From NCBI RefSeq assembly GCF_014490725.1, contig NZ_JACOQL010000001.1, forward strand, positions 558,001-622,000: 64,000 nt of DNA. Direction: 5' to 3'. Made by a program: the position numbers and the translations under genes. The notes below the pieces were generated by a model. It was not told where the DNA came from, ran no database searches, and saw nothing but the letters and a program-made list of their open reading frames with translations. Shown here piece by piece: positions 21,577-30,081 of the stretch; position 1 is the stretch's first letter, and the number at the start of each line of letters is the position of its first letter. Origin of the DNA: Paracoccus amoyensis. Lineage in GTDB: Bacteria; Pseudomonadota; Alphaproteobacteria; Rhodobacterales; Rhodobacteraceae.

Positions 21577-22831
21577 ATAATGCGCGCCAGCCGATGTCGC
21601 GTCGGTAGAAACCCTGCGGCCAGTCGATGGCGTCGACCAGCGCGTAAGCGCGGTCATGCGCCTGCTGAAGGGTCGCGCCACGGCCGGTACAGGCCAGAAC
21701 GCGCCCGCCGGTCGCGACGATCTTGCCGTCCCACATATCGGTTCCGGCGTGGAAGATAACGTTAAAGCTGTTTTCAGGAATTTCATCCAATCTTTTGATT
21801 TGGCTTCCTTTATCGTATTTTCCAGGATAGCCGTCAGCGGCAAGGACGACTGTCATCGCGTGGTCGTCGGCCCATGTGACAGCGGTTTCGTCCAGCCGCG
21901 ACTGTGCGCAGGCCAGAAGCAGATCCAAGGCCTGGGCGCCAAGGCGGATCATCAGCGCCTGACATTCAGGATCGCCGAAGCGCACATTGTATTCGACCAA
22001 ACGGGCCTGACCGTCCCTGATCATCAACCCGACGTAAAGAACACCCTGGAAGGGGCTGTTTCTTCGCGACATTTCGGAAATGGTTGGTCGGACGATCCGC
22101 TCCATCACCTGATCCTGCAGTTCCGGCGTCATGATTGGTGCGGGGCTATAGGCGCCCATGCCGCCGGTATTTGGCCCGGTATCGCCTTCGCCGACACGCT
22201 TGTGATCCTGTGCGGTGCCGATCGGCAGACAATTTGTCCCGTCGCTGAGGACAAAGAAGCTGGCTTCTTCGCCATCCATGAATTCTTCGATAACGACTGA
22301 CATGTCGCCAAATTCGCCGTCAAAGATCAGGTCGATCGCATCATGCGCTTGTTCCACGGTTTCTGCGACGGTGACGCCTTTGCCCGCAGCCAGTCCGTCT
22401 GCCTTGACCACGATGGGTGCGCCCTGCCGGGTGACATAGTCGCGGGCACTGCCGGCATCGGTGAAACGCGCCCAGGCGGCGGTCGGCGCACCGCAGGCAT
22501 CGCAGATTTCCTTGGTGAACGCTTTGGAGGCTTCCAGTTGGGCGGCGGCTTGCGAAGGGCCAAAAACCAGAAAGCCTGCGTCGCGCAGCGCATCCGATAC
22601 ACCTGCGGCCAGCGGAGCCTCGGGGCCGACGACAATGAAATCGACGGCATTTTCCTGTGCAAACTCCAACACTTCGGCGCGAGAGTTCGGGTTCAGGCTG
22701 GCGCATTCCGCGACCGCCGCGATGCCTGCATTGCCCGGCGCGACAAACAGACGGTCGCATTTCGGGTTTTGCCGAATGGCCCATGCAAGCGCATGTTCAC
22801 GCCCACCGCCGCCGAGGATGAGGATATTCAT
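21575..22831 (-). CDS. purD: Phosphoribosylamine-glycine ligase (GAR synthetase)
   Basis: PurD ligates glycine to phosphoribosylamine in step 2 of purine synthesis. The 418-residue protein begins MNILILGGGGREHALAW, a hallmark of PurD, and has the ATP-grasp core (KADGLAAGKGV, GDPECQALM) and the C-terminal domain. It is convergent with prs, another PRPP/purine gene, and divergent from xseA across a 395-nt gap. Confidence 0.96.
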   Translation of the reverse strand: MNILILGGGGREHALAWAIRQNPKCDRLFVAPGNAGIAAVAECASLNPNSRAEVLEFAQENAVDFIVVGPEAPLAAGVSDALRDAGFLVFGPSQAAAQLEASKAFTKEICDACGAPTAAWARFTDAGSARDYVTRQGAPIVVKADGLAAGKGVTVAETVEQAHDAIDLIFDGEFGDMSVVIEEFMDGEEASFFVLSDGTNCLPIGTAQDHKRVGEGDTGPNTGGMGAYSPAPIMTPELQDQVMERIVRPTISEMSRRNSPFQGVLYVGLMIRDGQARLVEYNVRFGDPECQALMIRLGAQALDLLLACAQSRLDETAVTWADDHAMTVVLAADGYPGKYDKGSQIKRLDEIPENSFNVIFHAGTDMWDGKIVATGGRVLACTGRGATLQQAHDRAYALVDAIDWPQGFYRRDIGWRAL

Positions 22832-23226
22832 AAGCAGCCCTTTCCCTTGCAGTCATGCCGCGTTGCCATGATTTTGCATGGACTAGTGGCAGGCCCTGTG
22901 ATGCGCAATCCCGAAGTTTGAATGACGCTTCAAACGGCTGCCATCATTCTTTCCGACGAGAGGGATGTTGTTGCTGCGCTGATGCGCTGTCATCAGATAT
23001 GTTCGGTAGGATTTTGCCGGTTCGGTTTGGGCAGGGTGACTGTAAGCGCGATCCGGCTTAAGAACGACCGACGGTATTGATGCAGCAAGAATTTTTCGCG
23101 CCATCGCGTTTTTTGCCTTGGGACAATGATCAGCTTGCGATGCATTCTGTGCCGCATTGGAAATATCCTGGTGGTGGTGGTAACGAGATCCACCTTTATC
23201 CATTCATGTGATGGCTTGCGGAAAAT
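22832..23226. other. 395-nt divergent intergenic region between purD and xseA
   Basis: No supported gene. It must hold the promoters of purD (minus) and xseA (plus). A 7-bp inverted repeat, GTTTGAA and TTCAAAC with a 6-nt spacer (22916-22935), is the only clear symmetry. Short open frames on both strands lack Shine-Dalgarno sequences and family resemblance. Confidence 0.5.
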
Positions 23227-24819
23227 ATGACGGATCTTCTTGAAGACGATGGCCCACTGGACGGGCCTGGAAACAACGCCCACGAATTCACCGTGTCCGA
23301 GCTTTCGGGCGCGGTAAAGCGCAGCATTGAAGATCAATTCGGGCGTGTTCGTGTGCGGGGGGAAATCGGGCGCGTATCGCGACCCTCTTCGGGACATTTA
23401 TATTTCGATCTGAAGGATGATCGGGCGGTTCTGGCGGCCATTACATGGAAGGGGCAGGCCGCGCGGCTGATCCAACGCCCGGAAGAGGGGATGGAGGTTG
23501 TTGCGACGGGCCGAATGACCACCTTCCCCGGGCAGTCAAAATATCAGATGATCGTCGATCAGATCGAGCCTGCCGGGGCGGGCGCATTGATGGCGATGCT
23601 GGAAAGGCGGCGCAAGGCGCTGGCTGCGGAAGGGCTGTTCGATCAGGATCGCAAGCGGGCCCTGCCATTTTTGCCGCGTGTGATCGGGGTCGTTACCTCT
23701 CCTTCGGGGGCGGTTATCCGTGATATTCTGCACCGGCTGCGCGACCGTTTCCCAACCCATGTCCTCATCTGGCCGGTCGCTGTTCAGGGCGAGGCCAGCG
23801 CGGGTCAGGTGGCGGCGGCAATCGCCGGTTTCAACATGCTGCAGCCGGACGGAGCGATCCCGCGCCCTGATCTGCTGATCGTCGCGCGTGGCGGCGGCAG
23901 TCTTGAGGATTTGTGGGGCTTCAATGATGAGGCGGTCGTCCGTGCGGCGGCCGCAAGTCAGATTCCGTTAATCTCGGCTGTCGGGCATGAGACTGATACG
24001 ACGCTGATCGATTATGCCGCTGATCGCCGGGCACCTACTCCGACGGCGGCTGCCGAGATTGCTGTTCCGGTGCGGGCGGAACTGGCCGCGCGGCTTGCCG
24101 AAGCCAATGCCCGGATGAGCAGGGCTGCAGCGCACAGGATTGACCGGCCGCGTCAGCGGTTGCGTGATCTGGCCCGCGCAATGGGCCGACCCGCAGCGCT
24201 GACCGAAGGTGCGCGTCAGCGGCTGGATCTGTGGGGCGGACGATTAGAGCCCGCGCTGCGCGGTCTGGTCAGGACACGACGGCAGGAGTTGGCATCGCGA
24301 CCGATGCCCGTCGCGATGCTGCGACAATTCACCGATCGCAAGCGCCATTCCCTGGAGCGTCTTGATGCGCGGCTGACGACCGGCAATCAGCGCCGGATCG
24401 AGCGTCGTCAGGACCGCCTGCATGTCTTGCAAGAGCGGTTGGATGCGTCACTGGGGCGGATGGTGGCAACGACCCGACGGGCGATCGTCACGCAAGGTGA
24501 AAGGTTGCAGCTGCTTGGCGGGCGTCTGGAGGTGGCGGGCCGGCGGGCAATCCTGGGCCGTCGGGATGCCTTGCAGCGGTTGGACCGGATGCGGCAAACC
24601 CTGGGATACCAGGAAACGCTGAAGCGTGGTTTTGCTGTGGTGCATGGGCCGGACGGTCTGATAACCTCGGCCGCGACGGCCCGTGTCACCCCGCATTTCG
24701 AGATTGAGTTTTCTGATGGTCGCACTGCAGTTCGCCCCGAGGGCGCGCCACCAAAATCAGGGCCGAAATCAAGCAAGAAATCCGACCCTTCGGCACCGGA
24801 ACAAAAAGACCTGTTTTAA
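23227..24819 (+). CDS. xseA: Exodeoxyribonuclease VII large subunit
   Basis: XseA with XseB degrades single-stranded DNA bidirectionally. The 530-residue protein has the N-terminal OB fold (HEFTVSELSGAVKRSIEDQF, VRGEIGRVSRPSSGHLYF), the catalytic domain with GVVTSPSGAVIRDI and SAVGHETDTTLID, a long coiled-coil region (about 270-440) and a C-terminal segment. It is longer than E. coli XseA because of its Lys/Ser-rich tail. xseB is not adjacent. The last 4 nt overlap the convergent MFS gene. Confidence 0.95.
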   Translation: MTDLLEDDGPLDGPGNNAHEFTVSELSGAVKRSIEDQFGRVRVRGEIGRVSRPSSGHLYFDLKDDRAVLAAITWKGQAARLIQRPEEGMEVVATGRMTTFPGQSKYQMIVDQIEPAGAGALMAMLERRRKALAAEGLFDQDRKRALPFLPRVIGVVTSPSGAVIRDILHRLRDRFPTHVLIWPVAVQGEASAGQVAAAIAGFNMLQPDGAIPRPDLLIVARGGGSLEDLWGFNDEAVVRAAAASQIPLISAVGHETDTTLIDYAADRRAPTPTAAAEIAVPVRAELAARLAEANARMSRAAAHRIDRPRQRLRDLARAMGRPAALTEGARQRLDLWGGRLEPALRGLVRTRRQELASRPMPVAMLRQFTDRKRHSLERLDARLTTGNQRRIERRQDRLHVLQERLDASLGRMVATTRRAIVTQGERLQLLGGRLEVAGRRAILGRRDALQRLDRMRQTLGYQETLKRGFAVVHGPDGLITSAATARVTPHFEIEFSDGRTAVRPEGAPPKSGPKSSKKSDPSAPEQKDLF

Positions 24820-26030
24820 CCAACTGTTGTCGGACGCCGTTGTGATCTGGTCAGCCAGATCAGTGCAGCGGCGGCCAACATCAGAAAAGGCAGCATCGTA
24901 AGGGTTACGGCACTCCACCCCTGTTGCGCGCTGCCGCCTGCGCAATTCATCAGCCCGCCGGATGAAAGAGAAGCCAGAAACACGCCGCTGAAAACCACCG
25001 CATCGTTGATACCCTGAACGCGGCCACGCTCATCCGCGCGATAGGTGCCGGTCAACATTGCCGTTGCCCCGATATAGCCGAAATTCCAGCCCACCCCCAA
25101 CAACATCAATGCGACGTAGAAATTGGCCAGATCGACGCCAGCCAGCGCGATACCTCCGGCGAGGGTCAGGATGGCAAGGCCGATTGCAACAATCCGTTCC
25201 GCCCCGAATCGGGTAATCAGCGACCCGGTGAAAAAGCTGGGCGCGAACATAGCCAGGGCATGCAGGCCGATAATGTTGGCCGCGTCTTTTTGTTCGAACC
25301 CGCATCCCACGACGGCAAGTGAGGTCGAGGTCATCATCAAATTCATCAGCGCGTAAGATACGGTCCCACAGATCATTGCGACAAGAATTCTGGGGGATCG
25401 AAGCAGATCGCCGATGGAGCGGGTTGCGCCCGTGGCCAAGGGTTGGGCTTCGGGTTTGGGGATGTCGAGGAATGCGAAAAGAACCGGGCCGGTCAGATTC
25501 AGCAAAAAGATCGCGCCATAGGTGGCCAGAAACGGCACGGCGGTTATCCCGTCGGTGTAGCGCACCAAAGCGGGGCCAAGGATAGCTGCAATAAGCCCGC
25601 CAACCATGACCCAGCTGATGGCGCGCGGTGCGAAGGATTCGGGGGCGGTATCGGTGGCCGCGAAACGGTAAAATCCCTGACCCGCCTGATACACGCCCGT
25701 CAGTAACGACCCCGTCATGAAAAGCCAGAACGATCCGGTCCAAATGGCCAAGGCGCATATCATCGCGCCAATCGTGCCCGAACCTACGGCAACAAGAAAT
25801 CCTGCCCTTCGACCATGATTCTGCATGAAACGGGCCAAGGGGCGGGCGCTGAGCGCGGTGCCCAGAATAATCATCGACAGGGGCAGGGTGACGATACAGG
25901 GATGGGGGGCAAGCATCTTTCCCGCCAACCCGCCAACGATGAAAATCATCGACATTTGTGCGCCCAGAATGGCCTGCGCTGCGAACAGGACGATTACGTT
26001 CCGGCGGGCGCGGGCGATCTGGGCGGACAT
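24816..26030 (-). CDS. MFS transporter
   Basis: The 404-residue protein has about 12 hydrophobic segments and is a major facilitator. The cytoplasmic loop between TM2 and TM3 carries ARPLARFMQNHGRRAG, and RADERGRVQGINDA marks the TM10-TM11 loop. The substrate cannot be inferred; the family resembles drug/metabolite exporters. It lies 13 nt downstream of eda on the same strand, so the two may be cotranscribed. Confidence 0.85.
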   Translation of the reverse strand: MSAQIARARRNVIVLFAAQAILGAQMSMIFIVGGLAGKMLAPHPCIVTLPLSMIILGTALSARPLARFMQNHGRRAGFLVAVGSGTIGAMICALAIWTGSFWLFMTGSLLTGVYQAGQGFYRFAATDTAPESFAPRAISWVMVGGLIAAILGPALVRYTDGITAVPFLATYGAIFLLNLTGPVLFAFLDIPKPEAQPLATGATRSIGDLLRSPRILVAMICGTVSYALMNLMMTSTSLAVVGCGFEQKDAANIIGLHALAMFAPSFFTGSLITRFGAERIVAIGLAILTLAGGIALAGVDLANFYVALMLLGVGWNFGYIGATAMLTGTYRADERGRVQGINDAVVFSGVFLASLSSGGLMNCAGGSAQQGWSAVTLTMLPFLMLAAAALIWLTRSQRRPTTVG

Positions 26031-26043
26031 TGGGCTTTCGGCC

Positions 26044-26682
26044 TTATCGCAATGCCGTGGCGGTGCGGGCGCGGGCTTCGATCGCGGACCAGTTTTCTGC
26101 CGTCACATCCGCATCCGTCGCCACCCAACTGCCGCCAACGCATACCACATTGGGCAGGGACAGGTAATCGCGTGCATTGTCAGGCGACACACCACCGGTC
26201 GGGCAGAAGCTGACCTTGGGCAGCGGACCGGCCAGCGATTTCAACGCCGGAGCGCCGCCCACGGCTTCGGCCGGAAAGAATTTCAGCATGTCATAGCCGG
26301 CATCGGCGGCTCGCATCACTTCGGACGCGGTCACGGCACCGGGCAGCAGTGGTAGATCAAGGTCAGAGCAAGCCTGAATCAGGCGATCCGTCAGACCGGG
26401 CGAGACGGCGAATTTCGCCCCCGCATCCTTGGCGCGTTTGGCATCATCTGGCGTCAGAACCGTGCCTGCACCGACATGGCCGCCCTCAATCCTGGACATG
26501 GCGCGGATCGAATCCAGCGCCGCGTCGGAACGCAATGTCACTTCCAGCACCGGCAGACCGCCTGCGACCAAGGCACGGGCAAGATCCTCGGCTTTGGTGA
26601 TGTCCTTGATCACGATCACCGGAATGACCGGGGCAAGGTTGCACAGTTCGCGCGTTTTCTGAGATTGGATTTCCGGGGTCAT
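26044..26682 (-). CDS. eda: 2-dehydro-3-deoxyphosphogluconate (KDPG) aldolase
   Basis: Eda cleaves KDPG to pyruvate and glyceraldehyde 3-phosphate in the Entner-Doudoroff pathway. The 212-residue class I aldolase shows the Schiff-base lysine K134 (MLKFFPAEAVGG), the catalytic E47 and R51 (LEVTLRSDAAL) and the phosphate-binding GAGTVL and PTGGVS loops. edd, usually adjacent, is absent here. Confidence 0.94.
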   Translation of the reverse strand: MTPEIQSQKTRELCNLAPVIPVIVIKDITKAEDLARALVAGGLPVLEVTLRSDAALDSIRAMSRIEGGHVGAGTVLTPDDAKRAKDAGAKFAVSPGLTDRLIQACSDLDLPLLPGAVTASEVMRAADAGYDMLKFFPAEAVGGAPALKSLAGPLPKVSFCPTGGVSPDNARDYLSLPNVVCVGGSWVATDADVTAENWSAIEARARTATALR

Positions 26683-26809
26683 CTTGGCACCTCTGATCGG
26701 TTGCTATGGCAGACTGACGTCAAGGCCGCTGCGATGCAAGCCACGCGGCGGCCATGCCTGTAATGTTAACGCTATCGGATTCGAAACCCAAGATGCGAAA
26801 CGTCAAGGC

Positions 26810-27511
26810 TCAGGGTGCAGTATATTGGAATGAGGTCAGGACCGCAGAATAGTGAATTGCCGCAGCGATAACGACAAAACTGTGCCAGATCGCGTTTTGG
26901 AACCGCAATCTTTCCCAGACATGGAAGATCACGCCAATGGTATAAATCAGGCCACCCAACACGATCAGCAGCATCGACACGGAGGGAACAATGGTCGAAA
27001 TGGACTTGAAGGCGATCAGCCCGCTCCACCCCATCAACAGATACAGACCGATGGCAAGCCGGTGATAGCGGCCGGGAAACAGGCATTTCAACGCAATTCC
27101 GAATGCGGCCATCAGCCAGATGGCGACCAGTAGCCACATGGCCCATGGATCATGCGCTCCCCGTTGCAGAAAGGGGGTATAGGTCGCCGCAATCAGGATG
27201 AAGATTGCAGAATGGTCCAGCCGTCGAAAATGCCATTTCAGCCGGGAATGCGGCAGCATATTATAGGTGAAAGAGATTGCGAGCGACGCGATCAGCCCGA
27301 TGCTGTAGATCCAGACGGCAATCTGTTCAGGACGGCTGGCAAAGATCGTCGCGTAAAAAATCAGCGCTGTCCCGCCGATCAGGGCAAAGACCACGCCAAC
27401 GCCATGAACGATCCCGTCGGCCAGAAGCTCGTGAAAATCATGGGGGCGCCCAAAGGAAAACTGTGGTTTCATTGGAATCGCGGGGTCATATTTCGGCGTG
27501 TTTATGGTCAT
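26810..27511 (-). CDS. Hemolysin III / PAQR-family membrane protein
   Basis: The 233-residue protein has seven predicted membrane helices and the PAQR metal-site residues: [30 protein letters not shown] and the C-terminal [16 protein letters not shown] with its two spaced histidines. Such proteins are called YqfA or hemolysin III; cytolytic activity is not established for most. It is divergent from rpsB. Confidence 0.9.
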   Translation of the reverse strand: MTINTPKYDPAIPMKPQFSFGRPHDFHELLADGIVHGVGVVFALIGGTALIFYATIFASRPEQIAVWIYSIGLIASLAISFTYNMLPHSRLKWHFRRLDHSAIFILIAATYTPFLQRGAHDPWAMWLLVAIWLMAAFGIALKCLFPGRYHRLAIGLYLLMGWSGLIAFKSISTIVPSVSMLLIVLGGLIYTIGVIFHVWERLRFQNAIWHSFVVIAAAIHYSAVLTSFQYTAP

Positions 27512-27698
27512 TCATCAAGAATGGGGCCGACTCGGTTGTGATACAATTGGACGTTTCGTCAGGTTTTCGTGGTCGGGAAGTGGTTTTTGGGCGGTTCGGG
27601 CGCCTGAATCAGCTTGCATTTCCAACCCATCCTGTTTAATTCGCGCTCACTTCACAGGCAGAAGAGGGCCGCTGCGGGAGAAATCCGCAGTTGGTCCA

Positions 27699-27744
27699 CC
27701 GGTTGAGGCTTTGCCTTCAAAACTTCTGCCAAGGCGCAAACCGG
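27699..27744 (+). promoter_or_regulatory. Hairpin in the rpsB leader next to the Shine-Dalgarno
   Basis: CCGGTT (27699-27704) pairs with AACCGG (27739-27744), enclosing a small AGGC-TTT-GCCT hairpin. The AAAGGA Shine-Dalgarno follows at once (27745-27750). A second hairpin, CTGCGG with CCGCAG, lies upstream at about 27672-27690. In enterobacteria S2 represses its own mRNA through such a leader; the same role here is inferred. Confidence 0.4.
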
Positions 27745-27758
27745 AAAGGAACATGGAT

Positions 27759-28556
27759 ATGGCGCTTCCTGAATTCACATTGCGTCAGCTGCTTGAAGCT
27801 GGCGTTCACTACGGTCACCAGACGCAACGCTGGAACCCGCGTATGGCCGAGTTTATCTACGGCGATCGCAACGGCATTCACATCATGGATCTGACGCAAA
27901 CCGTCCAAATGCTGGACGCCGCTTTGCAAGTCGTTCGTGACACCGTCGCCAAAGGCGGCCGCGTTCTGTTCGTCGGCACCAAGCGTCAGGCACAAAAGCC
28001 CGTCGCAGATGCGGCAGAGCGTTCGGCACAGTTCTACATGAACCACCGTTGGCTGGGCGGCACGCTGACCAACTGGAAAACCGTTTCGCAGTCGATCAAC
28101 CGTCTGAAAGCCATTGACGAAACCATGGCTTCGGGTGCCGAAGGCATGACCAAGAAAGAGCGTCTGGGCCTTGAGCGTGAGCAGGCCAAACTGCAAGCGT
28201 CGCTGGGCGGGATCCGCGAAATGGGCGGTCTGCCGGACCTGCTGTTCGTGATCGACGTGAACAAAGAAGATCTGGCAATCCTGGAAGCCAAGAAACTGGG
28301 CATTCCGGTTGTGGCTGTCGTCGACAGCAACGCATCGCCTGCAGGCGTTGACTACATCATCCCGGGTAACGACGACGCTGCCCGCGCCATCGCGCTGTAT
28401 TGCGATCTGGCCAGCCGCGCTGCTCTGGACGGCATGTCGGCACAAATGGGTGCTGCTGGTGTTGACGTTGGTGCGCTGACCGAGGCCCCGGAAGAGCTGC
28501 TGGACGAAGGCGAAGCCGAAGTCGCAGCCGAAGAACAGTCGACCGCCGACGCCTGA
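27759..28556 (+). CDS. rpsB: 30S ribosomal protein S2
   Basis: S2 is a structural protein of the small subunit. The 265-residue product begins [21 protein letters not shown] and contains the typical [33 protein letters not shown] and [10 protein letters not shown] stretches, with an acidic C-terminal tail. ATG 27759 is chosen because AAAGGA ends 8 nt upstream; ATG 27753 would sit only 2 nt away. It is followed by tsf after an 82-nt gap. Confidence 0.97.
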   Translation: MALPEFTLRQLLEAGVHYGHQTQRWNPRMAEFIYGDRNGIHIMDLTQTVQMLDAALQVVRDTVAKGGRVLFVGTKRQAQKPVADAAERSAQFYMNHRWLGGTLTNWKTVSQSINRLKAIDETMASGAEGMTKKERLGLEREQAKLQASLGGIREMGGLPDLLFVIDVNKEDLAILEAKKLGIPVVAVVDSNASPAGVDYIIPGNDDAARAIALYCDLASRAALDGMSAQMGAAGVDVGALTEAPEELLDEGEAEVAAEEQSTADA

Positions 28557-28588
28557 TCCGGCGCGGACACGGACTTTTACCGTATTGT

Positions 28589-28616
28589 CGTCAGGCGGGG
28601 ATATCCCCGCCTGACG
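28589..28616. promoter_or_regulatory. 28-bp perfect palindrome between rpsB and tsf
   Basis: The 28 bases are exactly self-complementary (arms CGTCAGGCGGGGAT and ATCCCCGCCTGACG, no loop). As RNA they form a strong hairpin, but no U-run follows, so it is not a classical terminator. It ends 22 nt before the tsf ATG. It may set the S2:EF-Ts ratio by attenuation, processing or 3' protection. Confidence 0.7.
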
Positions 28617-28638
28617 CGTTGAAACAAGGAGACGAGTC

Positions 28639-29529
28639 ATGGCTATCACCGCCGCTATGGTGAAAGAGCTGCGCGAAACCACCGGCGCAGGTATGATGGA
28701 CGCCAAAAAGGCGCTGACCGAAAACAACGGCGACATGGAAGCCGCGGTTGACTGGTTGCGCACCAAGGGTCTGGCCAAAGCTGCCAAGAAATCCGGTCGC
28801 GTTGCTGCCGAAGGTCTGGTCGGTGTTTCGGTGACCGATGGCAAGGGCGTCGCCGTCGAGCTGAACTCGGAAACCGACTTCGTCGCCAAGAATGCTGATT
28901 TCCAGCAGCTGGTTCGCGAAATTGCCGATGTTGCTCTGACCGTTGATGAAGACGTCGAAGTGCTGAAGCAGACCCATCTGAACGGCCGTCCGGTCGCTGA
29001 TGTTCTGACCGACGCCATCGCGCGTATCGGCGAAAACATGACCTTGCGCCGCATGCACATTCTGGAAGGCGACACCATCGTGTCCTACGTCCACAATGCT
29101 GCTGCCGAAGGCATGGGCCGCATTGGCGTTCTGGTGTCGCTGAATGGCCCCAAGGACAAGGCAGAAGAAATCGGCAAGCAGATCGCAATGCACATCGCAG
29201 CGACCAGCCCCGCTTCGCTGTCGGAAGCCGATCTGGACCCTGCACTGGTCGAGCGTGAGAAAGCTGTTCTGAGCGAGCAGGCACGCGAATCGGGCAAGCC
29301 GGAAGCTGTCATCGAAAAGATGATCGAAGGCCGCATGGGTAAGTTCTTCGAAGAAGTGACCCTGCTGAACCAGAAGTTCGTCATCAATCCCGATGTCACC
29401 GTGGCACAGGCCGCGAAAGACGCTGGCGTTGAAGTGACCGGCTATGCCCGCGTCGCAGTTGGCGAAGGTATCGAGAAAAAAGAAGAAGATTTCGCGGCCG
29501 AAGTCGCAAAAACGCTGGCTGGCGGCTGA
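28639..29529 (+). CDS. tsf: Translation elongation factor Ts
   Basis: EF-Ts exchanges GDP for GTP on EF-Tu. The 296-residue protein has the N-terminal UBA-like domain ([19 protein letters not shown]), the core motif [12 protein letters not shown] (TDFV is the EF-Tu contact) and [15 protein letters not shown] precedes the ATG. It is the second gene of the rpsB-tsf pair and is followed by a terminator. Confidence 0.98.
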   Translation: MAITAAMVKELRETTGAGMMDAKKALTENNGDMEAAVDWLRTKGLAKAAKKSGRVAAEGLVGVSVTDGKGVAVELNSETDFVAKNADFQQLVREIADVALTVDEDVEVLKQTHLNGRPVADVLTDAIARIGENMTLRRMHILEGDTIVSYVHNAAAEGMGRIGVLVSLNGPKDKAEEIGKQIAMHIAATSPASLSEADLDPALVEREKAVLSEQARESGKPEAVIEKMIEGRMGKFFEEVTLLNQKFVINPDVTVAQAAKDAGVEVTGYARVAVGEGIEKKEEDFAAEVAKTLAGG

Positions 29530-29553
29530 TTTTAGTCACCTGACGCAAATGAC

Positions 29554-29588
29554 GAACGCGCCGGTCCGTTGGGCCGGCGTTTTCTTTT
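29554..29588 (+). terminator. Intrinsic terminator of tsf
   Basis: GCCGGTCC pairs with GGGCCGGC around GTT, with flanking AAC/GTT pairing, followed by TTTTCTTTT. It lies about 25 nt past the tsf stop. Confidence 0.75.
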
Positions 29589-29611
29589 GGGCATGGATGA
29601 TCCATTGGCTT

Positions 29612-29656
29612 AAAAAGAAGGCTTGCCGATGATGACGTAAATCATCGGCAAGCCTT
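29612..29656 (-). terminator. Strong intrinsic terminator on the minus strand
   Basis: A perfect 16-bp stem (29618-29633 with 29641-29656, 7-nt loop) is followed on the minus strand by CTTTTTA. On the plus strand no U-run follows. It terminates the minus-strand transcript coming from the LuxR region. Confidence 0.85.
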
Positions 29657-29735
29657 GCCTGGTTCTCCAGGCTGCACCGAGGTCCGGGCAACTCGGACCA
29701 AGTGGCGCGGCGTTCCTGACACAAATGTGTCACCA
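29612..29735 (-). ncRNA. Candidate structured small RNA or structured 3' UTR, minus strand
   Basis: Between the end of the LuxR-type gene (29793) and a strong minus-strand terminator the sequence folds into consecutive hairpins. In 5'-3' order on the minus strand they are TGACACA/TGTGTCA (29717-29732), GGTCCG/CGGACC (29681-29699), CCTGG/CCAGG with an AGAA loop (29658-29671) and the terminator. No open frame or clear promoter is visible. It may be an independent small RNA or the 3' UTR of the luxR transcript. Confidence 0.35.
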
Positions 29736-29792
29736 CTCACGGAACAGGGTAATAGAACGAATTCGCATGTATGAATGAAAGTCAGGGATTCC

Positions 29793-30047
29793 TTACCGCG
29801 TATTTTTTGTCGGCTCGTCGCCGGAAAAAATCTGGTTCGTCAGATGGGCCTTTAAAATGGCTTGTGCTGTGTTTCCGGCCCCAAGACTGTCGCGGGCCAG
29901 ACGCAGATGTTTTTCGACCGTCGCGCCAGTAACGCCTAGAATTGTTGCGATTTCTGCGATGGTCTTGCCGGCTGCGCTCCATTCCAGAACTTCGCGTTGA
30001 CGTAGGGTCAGCGCTGCGCGCTTCTTTCGGCGACGGATTGTTGCCAT
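29793..30047 (-). CDS. C-terminal fragment: LuxR/GerE helix-turn-helix of the split regulator
   Basis: This 84-residue piece from ATG 30047 holds a complete LuxR-type HTH: LTLRQREVLEWSAAGKT, then IAEIATILGVTGATVEKHLR. The frame extends upstream to 30131 and contains the linker HELKLTCWVAHLR that belongs after the autoinducer domain. A stand-alone HTH protein could still bind DNA if translated from an internal start, but no good Shine-Dalgarno is visible. Confidence 0.5.
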   Translation of the reverse strand: MATIRRRKKRAALTLRQREVLEWSAAGKTIAEIATILGVTGATVEKHLRLARDSLGAGNTAQAILKAHLTNQIFSGDEPTKNTR

Positions 30048-30081
30048 GCGCAAATGCGCCACCCAACAGGTCAACTTCAAC

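Noticed and set aside
22883..23203. 106-codon minus-strand frame in the purD-xseA gap
   Set aside because: His/Lys-rich, no Shine-Dalgarno, no resemblance to known proteins.
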